DNA of 14,317 nt, from positions 1-14,317 of the forward strand of contig CANLHV010000023.1 in assembly GCA_947490975.1 (NCBI GenBank), written 5' to 3'. The translations under genes and the position numbers were made by a program. The notes below the pieces were generated by a model. It had not been told where the DNA came from. It saw nothing but the letters and a program-made list of their open reading frames with translations, and made no database searches. Origin of the DNA: Acidimicrobiaceae bacterium (GTDB lineage: Bacteria; Actinomycetota; Acidimicrobiia; Acidimicrobiales; Ilumatobacteraceae). Below are positions 7,665 through 14,317 of the stretch, in pieces; positions within the stretch are counted from its first letter, which is position 1; the number at the start of each line of letters is the position of its first letter.

Positions 7665-8288
7665 TTGGGCAACGACCGCGTCAAAACTGGCCCTGTAGTT
7701 CTGATTACGTCAACGGGTTGTCGAACTGCCGAGACTCGAACGGTGGGCACAATTATTGACGGTGGTTTCATTTTGACCGTCGCCCACGGTGTTGTTGGTC
7801 AAACTCGCAATCAAATAACGACTGTGAAAGGCGAAACTTTTGAAGCCACAATTGCGGCGATCGACATCGACCTAGATCTCGCACTTTTGAAAATCGAATT
7901 AGTTACTGAAAGCCAGCTTTCAACCCCTCTTCGATTGGCTGCGGCTAAACCTGGCGAGCGGGTCTCGTTCGTGGCGTTTGACGATCAAGAGCAGTTCATC
8001 CGTGAGGCGAAAATCAAGCGCCGACTGAGAATCAATACTCAAGACATCTATTTAAAGAACAAGACATCTCGCCCTGGGCTCGAGGTCGAACTTGAGGTAA
8101 ATGTCGGCAATTCGGGTGGCCCACTATTAAACAACTCAGGTGAAGTAGTTGGCATCGTTTGGTCGACGAGTCGTGTTGTCAAAAATCGATCATGGGCAAC
8201 TCGAAGTGAAGCCGTCACGGCACTACTTGCTGCAGCTTCAACAAATGCTTCAGCCATCAACAACAAAGCCCTAGCCTGCACAGGGTGA
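7665..8288 (+). CDS. Trypsin/HtrA-like serine protease, probably exported
   Basis: Chymotrypsin-fold serine protease without a PDZ domain. Numbering from the TTG at 7665 (207 residues), the catalytic triad is complete: His41 in TVAHGVVG, Asp71 in DLALLKI, and Ser150 in GNSGGP. TTG at 7665 is the first ordinary start in frame, but the open frame continues upstream to a TAA at 7593-7595. The extra 23 codons encode RAK, then an 18-residue hydrophobic run (FYLFAILCLIAASLFTFA), then Q: a textbook signal peptide with a cleavage-like TFA|Q. It has no ATG, GTG or TTG start, only ATC (7596), ATA (7623) or ATT (7635). Two cysteines, C19 and C205, could form a disulphide, fitting export. The stop overlaps the MFS start in a 4-base GTGA. 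The substrate is unknown; a protease is not a normal inositol gene. Confidence 0.85.
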   Translation: MGNDRVKTGPVVLITSTGCRTAETRTVGTIIDGGFILTVAHGVVGQTRNQITTVKGETFEATIAAIDIDLDLALLKIELVTESQLSTPLRLAAAKPGERVSFVAFDDQEQFIREAKIKRRLRINTQDIYLKNKTSRPGLEVELEVNVGNSGGPLLNNSGEVVGIVWSTSRVVKNRSWATRSEAVTALLAAASTNASAINNKALACTG

Positions 8289-9460
8289 ATTCAACTGCGA
8301 TCGAACCGACAACAACACGGTCACACCGCGCATACTTCGGTGTTTTTCTTGTAGTCGGTTTGTCGTTTGGGCTAGTTGGCCCGTCAATCTCACTTCTAGC
8401 CGAACAAACAAACGCAAGTCTCGCTTCAATCGGCATTGTTCTCGTCACGTACGGGTTCGGTTATGTACTTGGCACACAGATCTTCGCCCGCGGCTATGAC
8501 CGCGGCTACGGCAACCGCCTTATTGGTTGCGCCTTGCTTATTGCCGCATCTTCATTTGCCCTTGTGCCATTTATTTCGATGCGTATCGTTTTGGCAATTG
8601 TCTTTTTAATGTTTGGCACGGCTGTTTCAACCTCCGATGTTGGCTGCAACACCCTGATCGTTTGGGAACTCAAAGACAGAGTTGGTCCACGGCTCGCATT
8701 AATGCACACAATGTTCGGAGTCGGTGCAATTCTTAGCCCGCTCATCGTTCGCGCTTCAGATGAAATTCGAGGCGACGCCGCGATTGCGTACTGGGTCGCA
8801 AGTGCGGCCATTGCCACTGTTGCGACAGTTGTTTTGCTTCATCGAGCACCCCTCGACCCACATCTCGAAAAACGAGAAACCGAAGTCGACATTTCTAAAA
8901 AGCAAATCGCGTTAATCGTGATGTTTTTCTTGGCCTACGTCGCCCTTGAAGTTGTTTTTGTTACTTGGATTTACACCTACGGCATAAAAACCGGACTGTC
9001 TAAAAATGAATCGGCGATTCTCACATCGACCTATTGGATTGGCTTCATGCTTGGTCGATTTGCCACGGTCTTTCTCGCTCGAAAAAGCCACGGAATTCTG
9101 TTTATTCAACTCGGAGCCCTTCTCAATATCGCTGCCTGCCTGGTGCTCTACTTGCAAATTGACTCGCTTTTGTTGCCATGCGCAATCATCTATGGCATCG
9201 CCGCGGCGCCGCAGTTTCCGTTGATGTTCGGGTTTATCGGCAACCGCACTTCACTCTCAGGCAAAATGACAGCCCGAATTGTCGGCACTGCAGGTGTGAG
9301 TTCAACCACATTGCCATGGTTGGCAGGTCAGTTTCTTGAACGTGTTGGTTCGTGGACGTTTCCGACTTTTTTGGCGTGTACCGCTGCCACTGTTTTTATC
9401 GCCACAAAACTAATCACAAATAGTTTCGGCGTGCCTAAACATATTTCAGTTACAAACTAA
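8285..9460 (+). CDS. MFS sugar transporter (FucP/MFSD4-like)
   Basis: Integral membrane protein of 391 residues with about 12 hydrophobic segments in two halves; the middle loop at about residues 192-208 is charged (LDPHLEKRETEVDISKK), as in major facilitator proteins. The first half carries YGFGYVLGTQIFARGYDRGYGNR (about 56-78), resembling the MFS loop 2-3 signature, and DVGCNTLIVW followed by LALMHTMFGVGAILSP, a pattern I associate with the FucP/MFSD4 (sodium-glucose transporter 1-like) branch. A sugar or cyclitol is therefore the likely substrate; it could be a second inositol route beside the ABC importer, but that is inference. The GTG start lies inside the protease stop (GTGA), implying coupled translation. 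It converges on the ChbG-like gene with 15 bases between them. Confidence 0.85.
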   Translation: MNSTAIEPTTTRSHRAYFGVFLVVGLSFGLVGPSISLLAEQTNASLASIGIVLVTYGFGYVLGTQIFARGYDRGYGNRLIGCALLIAASSFALVPFISMRIVLAIVFLMFGTAVSTSDVGCNTLIVWELKDRVGPRLALMHTMFGVGAILSPLIVRASDEIRGDAAIAYWVASAAIATVATVVLLHRAPLDPHLEKRETEVDISKKQIALIVMFFLAYVALEVVFVTWIYTYGIKTGLSKNESAILTSTYWIGFMLGRFATVFLARKSHGILFIQLGALLNIAACLVLYLQIDSLLLPCAIIYGIAAAPQFPLMFGFIGNRTSLSGKMTARIVGTAGVSSTTLPWLAGQFLERVGSWTFPTFLACTAATVFIATKLITNSFGVPKHISVTN

Positions 9461-9476
9461 AAGCTGAAATTTCTTT
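9443..9476. terminator. Weak terminator at the convergent MFS/ChbG ends
   Basis: ATTTCAG (9443-9449) and CTGAAAT (9464-9470) form a 7-bp stem with a 14-base loop that includes the MFS stop codon. On the plus strand TTCTTT follows. The stem is AT-rich and the T tract interrupted, so termination is probably inefficient. Confidence 0.4.
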
Positions 9477-10351
9477 CAAGCAGCATTGCGCATGGCGTCG
9501 CGAATCACTCGCATACCGATCGCTTTAACTGGCTTCTGCTTCAACCAATTCAGATAATCTTTCGAACGAAAGATCTCGTATTCGCGAGTACGTACGTGAA
9601 ACTGCCTTGGCTCAATCACTTCAACTTCACCCGGAGCATTTGGGTGCAACGCTGCAAAAGTCAAACCGTTGAGTTTCTGACTAAACATTTCCTGATACGC
9701 ATCGTCAGCCAACTCAACTGACGATGGTCGCGCAAAGTTCGTCTCAAGCACGCGTTCAAAAACAGGCAGATTCTTTGCTTTCGCTGATTCGACAAATGGC
9801 GCGAATTGGTCGTCACCAACACCGACAATGTGATTGTTCGGCCCATAGTGCGAGAGTTTTCGAGTTATCAACACAGGCAATCGAAATTCAACGCCAAGAT
9901 CGAGATAAATCTCACAAAACTCGGGTGCCAAAGTCGCCCCCATGTGGGCATCGAGGTGCGTCACATCGAAACCGCTTGCGATCGCTGTTTCGATTTGCGC
10001 ACGTAACTCGACTTTTACAGCTTCAAGATTGGCGTGTTTGCGCACCGAAGAAACGTCGCGCCACATAAACCCGTGCTCGTCAACAAGACCAGTCGACTTT
10101 GATGAGTCACTTATCGGGCGCCAGCGATAAAACTCTTTCTCGGCAGTCAGAGTGAGATGCACACCCAAGTCGAGTTCTGGGTTCGTTGTCGCCATCGAGG
10201 CCGCCTCAGCAAACCATGGACATGGCACCATCACCGAACCACTTGTAATTGAGCCCAAATGCGAGAGTTCTAAAAACGCAACGTTTGCACCATGACACAT
10301 TCCGACATCGTCTTGGTGCAAAACAATACTTTCGGCAAACTGCTCGTACAT
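9476..10351 (-). CDS. ChbG/YdjC-family carbohydrate deacetylase
   Basis: Predicted metal-dependent deacetylase acting on N-acetylated sugars, 291 residues from ATG at 10351. Seen: LHQDDVGMCHG (11-21) with the paired aspartates 14-15, GVHLTLT with His65, and THLDAHMG with His132, Asp134 and His136; these are the metal and catalytic positions expected in the YdjC family (ChbG, HpnK). The frame is open for another 116 codons upstream to 10699, but that stretch lies over the preceding dehydrogenase gene and is basic and low in hydrophobic character, so it is a shadow. ATG at 10351 comes one base after the dehydrogenase stop (TGAGATG) with a GAGAAAG upstream, giving tight coupling. Substrate unknown; the context points to an acetylated, inositol-linked or cyclitol-derived sugar. 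Confidence 0.85.
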   Translation of the reverse strand: MYEQFAESIVLHQDDVGMCHGANVAFLELSHLGSITSGSVMVPCPWFAEAASMATTNPELDLGVHLTLTAEKEFYRWRPISDSSKSTGLVDEHGFMWRDVSSVRKHANLEAVKVELRAQIETAIASGFDVTHLDAHMGATLAPEFCEIYLDLGVEFRLPVLITRKLSHYGPNNHIVGVGDDQFAPFVESAKAKNLPVFERVLETNFARPSSVELADDAYQEMFSQKLNGLTFAALHPNAPGEVEVIEPRQFHVRTREYEIFRSKDYLNWLKQKPVKAIGMRVIRDAMRNAA

Positions 10352-10352
10352 C

Positions 10353-11357
10353 TCAGACAAGAACTTTCTCGCCGCTTTTTGCCGCACTAATTGCTGCATG
10401 GCCGATATTTGTCGATCTCGCGCTGTCGTAACCACTCGGCACAGCGCCCGTGCCGCCGACTTTGATCGCTTGCACGAAAGCATCCAATTGATTTTCGATA
10501 CCCGCCGCGGTCGCATCTTGTGCTTGCGAACCCGAAACTTCGACAACGCCGTCTTTGGTTGCCAATCTCGTGCGCCCGGTCGGCAGAAGATCAACAAAAA
10601 TTGCGCCGTTACTGCCAAGAATTTCGGTGCGAACGTCGTCGCCATATCGACAATTGCGCGAGAGATCGACAATGGCAGTTCGCGATTCAGCAAATTCAAG
10701 CACAGCGCACAAATTATCTACGTCGCCAACTGCTTCAAGCGACTTTTCAACTAAAGGCAAGTTCCAAGCGCGCACTGCTCGTGCTGGCTCGCCGAAGAAC
10801 CACTCAGCCAAGTCATACTCATGCACACCACAATCAATCGCCAATCCACCGCTTACTTTCACATCACAAAAACTTGCTGGCGGTGAATTCGCATCCCACT
10901 GTGACAGCCGAATCATCAACGGTTCGCCAATTGCACCTTCGTCGAGCAGTTTTTTGGCGATCAGCCATGGCGGCGAAAATCTGCGCCAATGCCCAATCTG
11001 AAGCACCAACTTCTTTGACGCTGCATCATCTGCAAGTTTCTTGGCAACTTCAACATCAAGCGCAAGTGGCTTTTCACACAAAACATGCAGCGTTTCAATC
11101 AGGGCATGTTCAACCATCTCTGCGTGCAACGGCGTAGGTGACGCAATCAAACATGCTTCAACGCCGGCATGCTGCATTGCTTGCCGATAGTCAGCAAATG
11201 TCGCCGCGTTTTTGAAGGTATTTTCGGCAAACTCAATCGATTGACTCGAAGGATCAGCTATCGCTACAACTTCAATATTCTTCGATTTCGCAAGTGCTTG
11301 TGCATGCACGCGACCCATGCGACCCAAACCGATCAATGCAAGTTTCAATCGGCTCAC
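10353..11357 (-). CDS. Gfo/Idh/MocA dehydrogenase, inositol 2-dehydrogenase-like (paralog 1)
   Basis: NAD(P)-dependent oxidoreductase, 334 residues. N-terminal Rossmann fold with GLGRMGRVH (10-18) and an acidic residue at the end of the second strand (AIADPS, Asp35, usually favouring NAD). CEKPLAL supplies Lys96, and GLAIDCGVHEYD supplies Asp175 and His179, the D-x3-H spacing of Bacillus inositol dehydrogenase (K97, D172, H176). GHWRRFSPPW (122-131) takes the place of the family's GF-RRFDP segment. Start is GTG at 11357, overlapping the upstream paralog's stop (GTGA), and the stop lies one base before the ChbG-like start. Likely oxidises myo-, scyllo- or D-chiro-inositol or a derivative; the exact substrate is not decidable here. 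Confidence 0.88.
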   Translation of the reverse strand: MSRLKLALIGLGRMGRVHAQALAKSKNIEVVAIADPSSQSIEFAENTFKNAATFADYRQAMQHAGVEACLIASPTPLHAEMVEHALIETLHVLCEKPLALDVEVAKKLADDAASKKLVLQIGHWRRFSPPWLIAKKLLDEGAIGEPLMIRLSQWDANSPPASFCDVKVSGGLAIDCGVHEYDLAEWFFGEPARAVRAWNLPLVEKSLEAVGDVDNLCAVLEFAESRTAIVDLSRNCRYGDDVRTEILGSNGAIFVDLLPTGRTRLATKDGVVEVSGSQAQDATAAGIENQLDAFVQAIKVGGTGAVPSGYDSARSTNIGHAAISAAKSGEKVLV

Positions 11358-12352
11358 AACCCCCGCACCTCTGAAACTTTGACCACACGCTTTTCACGCG
11401 CCGAGATCTCACACGCAATCGCAATACAGATTCCGCTACGGGCCGAGTCTGGACTGCACGGGTTCGGTCGGTTACCAGCGAGCCATTCGATATATGCCTT
11501 CGTCTCTTGCCTAAAGGCTTCTCTGAATCTGTCAACAAAACCCGAGTACGGCTTGTCGCTCAACGCAATGCCCGGGTCAAGCAAGTTCAAGGGTGTGCGC
11601 GGCGCCAAACCTGCACTCACCGAGTCTTTTGACCCGAAAATTTCAAATCTGACGTCGTGACCACGCGGGTCATGGCGAGTGCCCGAAATACTTATCTGCA
11701 CGCCAGAGTTCGTCATCGCATGAATTAGCGACACATCGCCATCTTCGAACTCTGCATACTGCTGAAATTCGCGCACGCGACGCGTCGCATAAACCTCGGC
11801 GATTTGTTCTGAACACAACCACTCTGCCAAATCAAAGTCATGCACATGTAAATCGCGAAAAATACCGCCACTGCCCGCGAGAAACTCGCGCGATGACGGC
11901 TCAATATCGTTCGACATAAATCTGAGGTGATACAAAGTGCCGATCTTTCCAGCGTCGATCAGTTGCTTAGCTTTAGCAATCGGTGGATCAAATCGTCGCT
12001 GAAAACCGACCTGCATTTCGGCGCCCGAGTCACTCAGCCGTTTTAAAACCTGATCAGTTTCACTCAACTCGAGCGCTATTGGTTTTTCGCAAAAAATCTT
12101 GCGCTTAGATCCAATCACCAGGTCAAGCGCAGTTGCGTGATGCGAAGTACCCGTCGTTATGACATAAGAGTCAAATTCTTCAGGCTTAAACTTCTCTTCT
12201 GGCAAAACTTTTACGCCGAATTTTGCGCTCAGTGCCTCGGCTCGTTGCGGAGATCGATTGATGACCGCAATCTCGGTAATCCGTGAGTCGAGAACCATGT
12301 CTTCAATTCGAATTTCAGCCATTCGACCAGCACCAAAAACCGCGATTCGCAT
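11354..12352 (-). CDS. iolG: Gfo/Idh/MocA dehydrogenase, probable myo-inositol 2-dehydrogenase (IolG-like, paralog 2)
   Basis: Catalyses NAD-dependent oxidation of inositol to inosose, the first pathway step, if the family call is right. 332 residues: FGAGRMAEIR nucleotide loop (6-15), FCEKPIAL with Lys90, VGFQRRFDPP (115-124), and GSGGIFRDLHVHDFDLAEW with Asp167 and His171, matching the K/D/H catalytic set of Bacillus IolG. The GFQRRFDP and GGIFRD..HDFD blocks are closer to classical inositol dehydrogenases than those of the neighbouring paralog, so I give the symbol here, tentatively. The ATG has no Shine-Dalgarno but sits 7 bases downstream of a TAGTTT -10 element, suggesting a leaderless mRNA. 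First gene of a three-gene minus-strand unit and divergent from iolC. Confidence 0.8.
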   Translation of the reverse strand: MRIAVFGAGRMAEIRIEDMVLDSRITEIAVINRSPQRAEALSAKFGVKVLPEEKFKPEEFDSYVITTGTSHHATALDLVIGSKRKIFCEKPIALELSETDQVLKRLSDSGAEMQVGFQRRFDPPIAKAKQLIDAGKIGTLYHLRFMSNDIEPSSREFLAGSGGIFRDLHVHDFDLAEWLCSEQIAEVYATRRVREFQQYAEFEDGDVSLIHAMTNSGVQISISGTRHDPRGHDVRFEIFGSKDSVSAGLAPRTPLNLLDPGIALSDKPYSGFVDRFREAFRQETKAYIEWLAGNRPNPCSPDSARSGICIAIACEISAREKRVVKVSEVRGL

Positions 12353-12358
12353 GCACGC

Positions 12359-12388
12359 AAACTACTCGGTAGACCCAATCAATGGCAA
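12359..12388 (-). promoter_or_regulatory. Leaderless-type promoter for the iolG-like operon
   Basis: Minus strand: -35 TTGCCA (12388-12383, five of six consensus bases), an 18-base spacer, and -10 TAGTTT (12364-12359). The last base of the -10 is 7 bases before the A of the ATG at 12352, so the predicted transcript starts at the start codon. There is no Shine-Dalgarno. Confidence 0.55.
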
Positions 12389-12407
12389 TAAAGTTGAGCA
12401 CCCTGCG

Positions 12408-12413
12408 TAAACT
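12408..12413 (+). promoter_or_regulatory. -10 element for iolC, possible leaderless start
   Basis: TAAACT (a TANNNT -10) ends 8 bases before the A of the iolC ATG at 12421, which again lacks a Shine-Dalgarno. No good -35 is present at 16-19 bases upstream; that region overlaps the -35 of the divergent iolG promoter. Confidence 0.4.
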
Positions 12414-12420
12414 CATTCTG

Positions 12421-13368
12421 ATGAATAACACGATCGTCGCAGTTGGTCGAGTCAGTGTCGATCTATACGGTGTTGAAGCCGGCGCAGCATTTTCAAGCGA
12501 GCAGACATTTTCTAAAAGTGTTGGTGGCAGCCCTAGCAATGTGGCGGTCGCTGCAGCAAAACTTGGCAATCAGGCCGTCTTGTTGACAAAAGTTGGCGCT
12601 GATCCGCTTGGTCAATACGTAGTCAACAAACTCAGCAGTTGGGGTGTTGACACTAAATATGTTTCAACCGAACCAAATGGTTTGACTCCGGTCGTGCTTG
12701 CTGCACTAGATCCACCTGAAGATCCCAAACTTATTTTTCACCGCCAACCAAACGCGCCAGATACGACAATCAATTCAGATTCGATTCCAAAAGATTTGAT
12801 TGACGGCTGTGCAGTTTTTTGGATGAGTGGCTGCGCACTCGCCCATGGCGAAACCGCAAAGTCTTCGCTCAAATGGTTGACACAGCGCAACCGAAAACGC
12901 CACACGATTATCGATCTTGACTATCGACCAAGTTTTTGGTCTTCAATAGAAGAAGCTGGCGCCGCCGCCCGTGCAGCTATCGCCAATTGCAGTGTTGTCG
13001 TGGGCAATCGCACCGAATGCGAGATGGCAATTGGCTTAACCGACCCAAATGCGATTGCCGACAAGTTTTTGGCCGACGGTGTCGAGCTGGCCATCGTCAA
13101 ACTTGGCGCCGAAGGCGTCATGTTGGCAACTGCAACCGAGCGAATTCGCATTGCGCCTTGCAAAATCAAACTTGTATGCGGTTTGGGCTCGGGCGACGCG
13201 TTCGGTGGTGCTCTCGCCCACGGCCTGATTCACAATTGGCCACTTCAGCAGATCGGTGAGTTTGCCAACGCCGCTGGTGCCTATGTCGCAACAAAACTAA
13301 CTTGTGCTGATGCCATGCCGACCGAGCCGATGTTGCGAGACTTCATTGCCGAGCAGCAGAAAATTTAG
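12421..13368 (+). CDS. iolC: 5-dehydro-2-deoxygluconokinase (IolC, PfkB/ribokinase family)
   Basis: Phosphorylates 5-dehydro-2-deoxy-D-gluconate with ATP in inositol catabolism; cytoplasmic. Using ATG at 12421 gives 315 residues: VGRVSVDLYGVEAG (8-21) and KSVGGSPSNVAVAAAKLG (32-49) are typical IolC forms of the PfkB N-terminal signature, and GLGSGDAFGGAL near the C-terminus gives the anion-hole and catalytic base Asp259. The frame is open back to an ATG at 12382 (13 more residues, MAIKLSTLRKLIL), but that start would put the codon in the -35 of the divergent gene and adds a segment not expected in the family; the TAAACT just before 12421 also supports the shorter form. Followed 12 bases later by the aldolase candidate. 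Confidence 0.92.
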   Translation: MNNTIVAVGRVSVDLYGVEAGAAFSSEQTFSKSVGGSPSNVAVAAAKLGNQAVLLTKVGADPLGQYVVNKLSSWGVDTKYVSTEPNGLTPVVLAALDPPEDPKLIFHRQPNAPDTTINSDSIPKDLIDGCAVFWMSGCALAHGETAKSSLKWLTQRNRKRHTIIDLDYRPSFWSSIEEAGAAARAAIANCSVVVGNRTECEMAIGLTDPNAIADKFLADGVELAIVKLGAEGVMLATATERIRIAPCKIKLVCGLGSGDAFGGALAHGLIHNWPLQQIGEFANAAGAYVATKLTCADAMPTEPMLRDFIAEQQKI

Positions 13369-13380
13369 GCTTATACAACC

Positions 13381-14283
13381 ATGACTTCTTCGCTCACCGA
13401 TAAGCAATACAACGAGTTAATTCAGGCGCGACTAAAAAGCCCAGAGTCATTCAAAAAAGCATTAGTCAATCGAAAACGACGAAAACTAATTGGCAAAGAT
13501 GGCCGCCTATTAATCGTTGCTGCAGATCACACTGCGAGAGGCATTATTTCGGCGGGCAATGAAAAATACATCATCGCCAACCGCCGATTATTGCTCGATC
13601 GTTTGTTGCTCAGTCTGAGCAACCCAAATGTTGACGGAGTATTGGCAAGTGCCGACATCGTCGAAGAATTGGCGTGGCTTGGCGCGCTCGAATCAAAACT
13701 CGTATTCGGCACAATGAACCGTGGCGGCTACCTCGGTACGTCATGGGGTCTTGACGACCCGATGACGGCATATGACGCTGACAGCATTGCCGAACTTGGT
13801 CTTGACGCCGGCAAAGTGCTGGTGCGTTTCGAAGACACCGACATTGGTGTAGGCCGAACAATTGAATATGTTGTCGAAGCAATGCGTTTGCTCGCCGAAC
13901 GAAAAATCGTTTGTCTTGTCGAACCGCTGCCGTATAAAAAAGATACAAACGGCATGCCAATGCTCGACAAATCAACCGACCGGCTCGACAAAATTGTTTC
14001 AATCACCGCTGGTTTTGGTTCATCGGCAAGTTACACCTGGCTAAAACTGCCGTCATGGACAAATCACGTCACATTGCGCGAGTCAACAACTCTTCCGATA
14101 CTTCTGCTCGGTGGCGACCCGGGCGAAAATCTCGACGCAACATTTGAAGAGTGGCGTGGCGCGCTGCAAATACCAAATGTGATCGGCTTGGTTGCTGGTC
14201 GACCACTTTTGTATCCATTCGATAACGACGTCGAAAAATCAGTTGATCGAGCCGCGAGACTCGTTCACGTATCGGGCGCCTAA
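13381..14283 (+). CDS. Cgl0159-family (beta/alpha)8 protein, probable 5-dehydro-2-deoxy-phosphogluconate aldolase
   Basis: Barrel-fold protein of 300 residues resembling the family found next to iolC in actinobacterial inositol clusters (named after Corynebacterium Cgl0159). Probable role: cleaves the IolC product into dihydroxyacetone phosphate and malonate semialdehyde, replacing Bacillus-type IolJ. Seen: LIVAADHTARG (44-54) with Asp49-His50, GVLASADIVEEL (86-97), GTMNRGGYLG (110-119), LVRFEDTD (147-154), YTWLKLP with Lys222 (a candidate Schiff-base lysine in the position expected for a class I aldolase), LLGGDPGEN (242-250) and GLVAGRPLLYP (269-279), resembling a phosphate-binding end of the barrel. 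The family name is from memory and the catalytic lysine is inference. It lies between iolC and the next plus-strand gene, three bases before its ATG. Confidence 0.78.
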   Translation: MTSSLTDKQYNELIQARLKSPESFKKALVNRKRRKLIGKDGRLLIVAADHTARGIISAGNEKYIIANRRLLLDRLLLSLSNPNVDGVLASADIVEELAWLGALESKLVFGTMNRGGYLGTSWGLDDPMTAYDADSIAELGLDAGKVLVRFEDTDIGVGRTIEYVVEAMRLLAERKIVCLVEPLPYKKDTNGMPMLDKSTDRLDKIVSITAGFGSSASYTWLKLPSWTNHVTLRESTTLPILLLGGDPGENLDATFEEWRGALQIPNVIGLVAGRPLLYPFDNDVEKSVDRAARLVHVSGA

Positions 14284-14286
14284 ATC

Positions 14287-14317
14287 ATGACTGCAACATC
14301 AGATTGGTATTTTCCAA
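14287..14317 (+). CDS. Start of the next gene, possibly 5-deoxy-glucuronate isomerase (IolB)
   Basis: ATG three bases after the aldolase stop opens a frame (MTATSDWYFP) that runs off the right edge after 10 codons. The position after iolC and the aldolase, and a short N-terminus leading to an aromatic-rich WYFP, would fit IolB, whose proteins often begin near a W/Y-x-P-x-G segment, and IolB is the one ring-opening pathway step missing from the window. Ten residues are too few to prove it. Confidence 0.5.
   Translation, partial: MTATSDWYFP

Noticed and set aside
10352..10699. N-terminal extension of the ChbG-like frame by 116 codons
   Set aside because: It lies wholly inside the opposite-phase coding of the preceding dehydrogenase, is rich in Arg/Lys/Cys without domain character, and the ChbG domain starts right after the ATG at 10351.
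10520..11137. 205-codon open frame on the plus strand opposite the dehydrogenase
   Set aside because: Antisense shadow: rich in Arg/Gln/His/Ser, no domain, and the minus strand has an unambiguous Gfo/Idh/MocA protein.
12382..12420. Upstream ATG for iolC
   Set aside because: Would add 13 residues not expected in the family, overlaps the -35 of the divergent promoter, and leaves the TAAACT element unexplained.

Overview
The window is almost entirely a myo-inositol uptake and catabolism locus, about 14.3 kb, tightly packed with no intergenic gap above 160 bases. It carries a lipoprotein-dependent sugar ABC transporter, IolD, an IolE-like protein, IolC, a Cgl0159-type aldolase candidate, two Gfo/Idh/MocA dehydrogenases of the IolG type, and probably the first codons of IolB. 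Roughly half GC by eye, GTG starts, 4-base start/stop overlaps, leaderless-looking promoters and the iolC–Cgl0159 pair all suggest a moderate-GC member of the Actinomycetota, possibly an aquatic lineage. This placement is inference; no rRNA or marker gene is present.

Layout. (1) 1-7522, all minus strand, read right to left: iolE-like, lipoprotein sugar-binding protein, a hairpin plus T-rich tract, an oversized permease, ATPase (4-base overlap), iolD, and an SDR oxidoreductase cut by the window edge. (2) 7596-9460, plus strand: a trypsin/HtrA-like serine protease whose probable signal peptide lies upstream of its first ordinary start codon, overlapping by 4 bases a 12-TM MFS sugar transporter. 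(3) 9476-12352, minus strand, read right to left: two tandem Gfo/Idh/MocA dehydrogenases (4-base overlap) and a ChbG/YdjC-like deacetylase one base after the preceding stop. (4) 12421-14317, plus strand: iolC, a Cgl0159-type aldolase candidate, and the start of the next gene.

How it fits together: the ABC system imports inositol (assigned by context). IolG-type enzymes oxidise inositol or its stereoisomers to inososes, IolE dehydrates, IolD opens the ring, IolB (running off the right edge) isomerises, IolC phosphorylates and the aldolase cleaves. IolA (methylmalonate-semialdehyde dehydrogenase) and any regulator are not in the window. The protease–MFS pair and the ChbG-like deacetylase are not standard inositol genes and are the accessory part of the locus.

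The most unusual points are the 674-residue permease, which carries about 320 extra residues with roughly ten hydrophobic segments in the middle of an otherwise normal RbsC/FrcC-type fold; the protease signal peptide lacking an ATG/GTG/TTG start; and the ChbG deacetylase coupled to inositol dehydrogenases.
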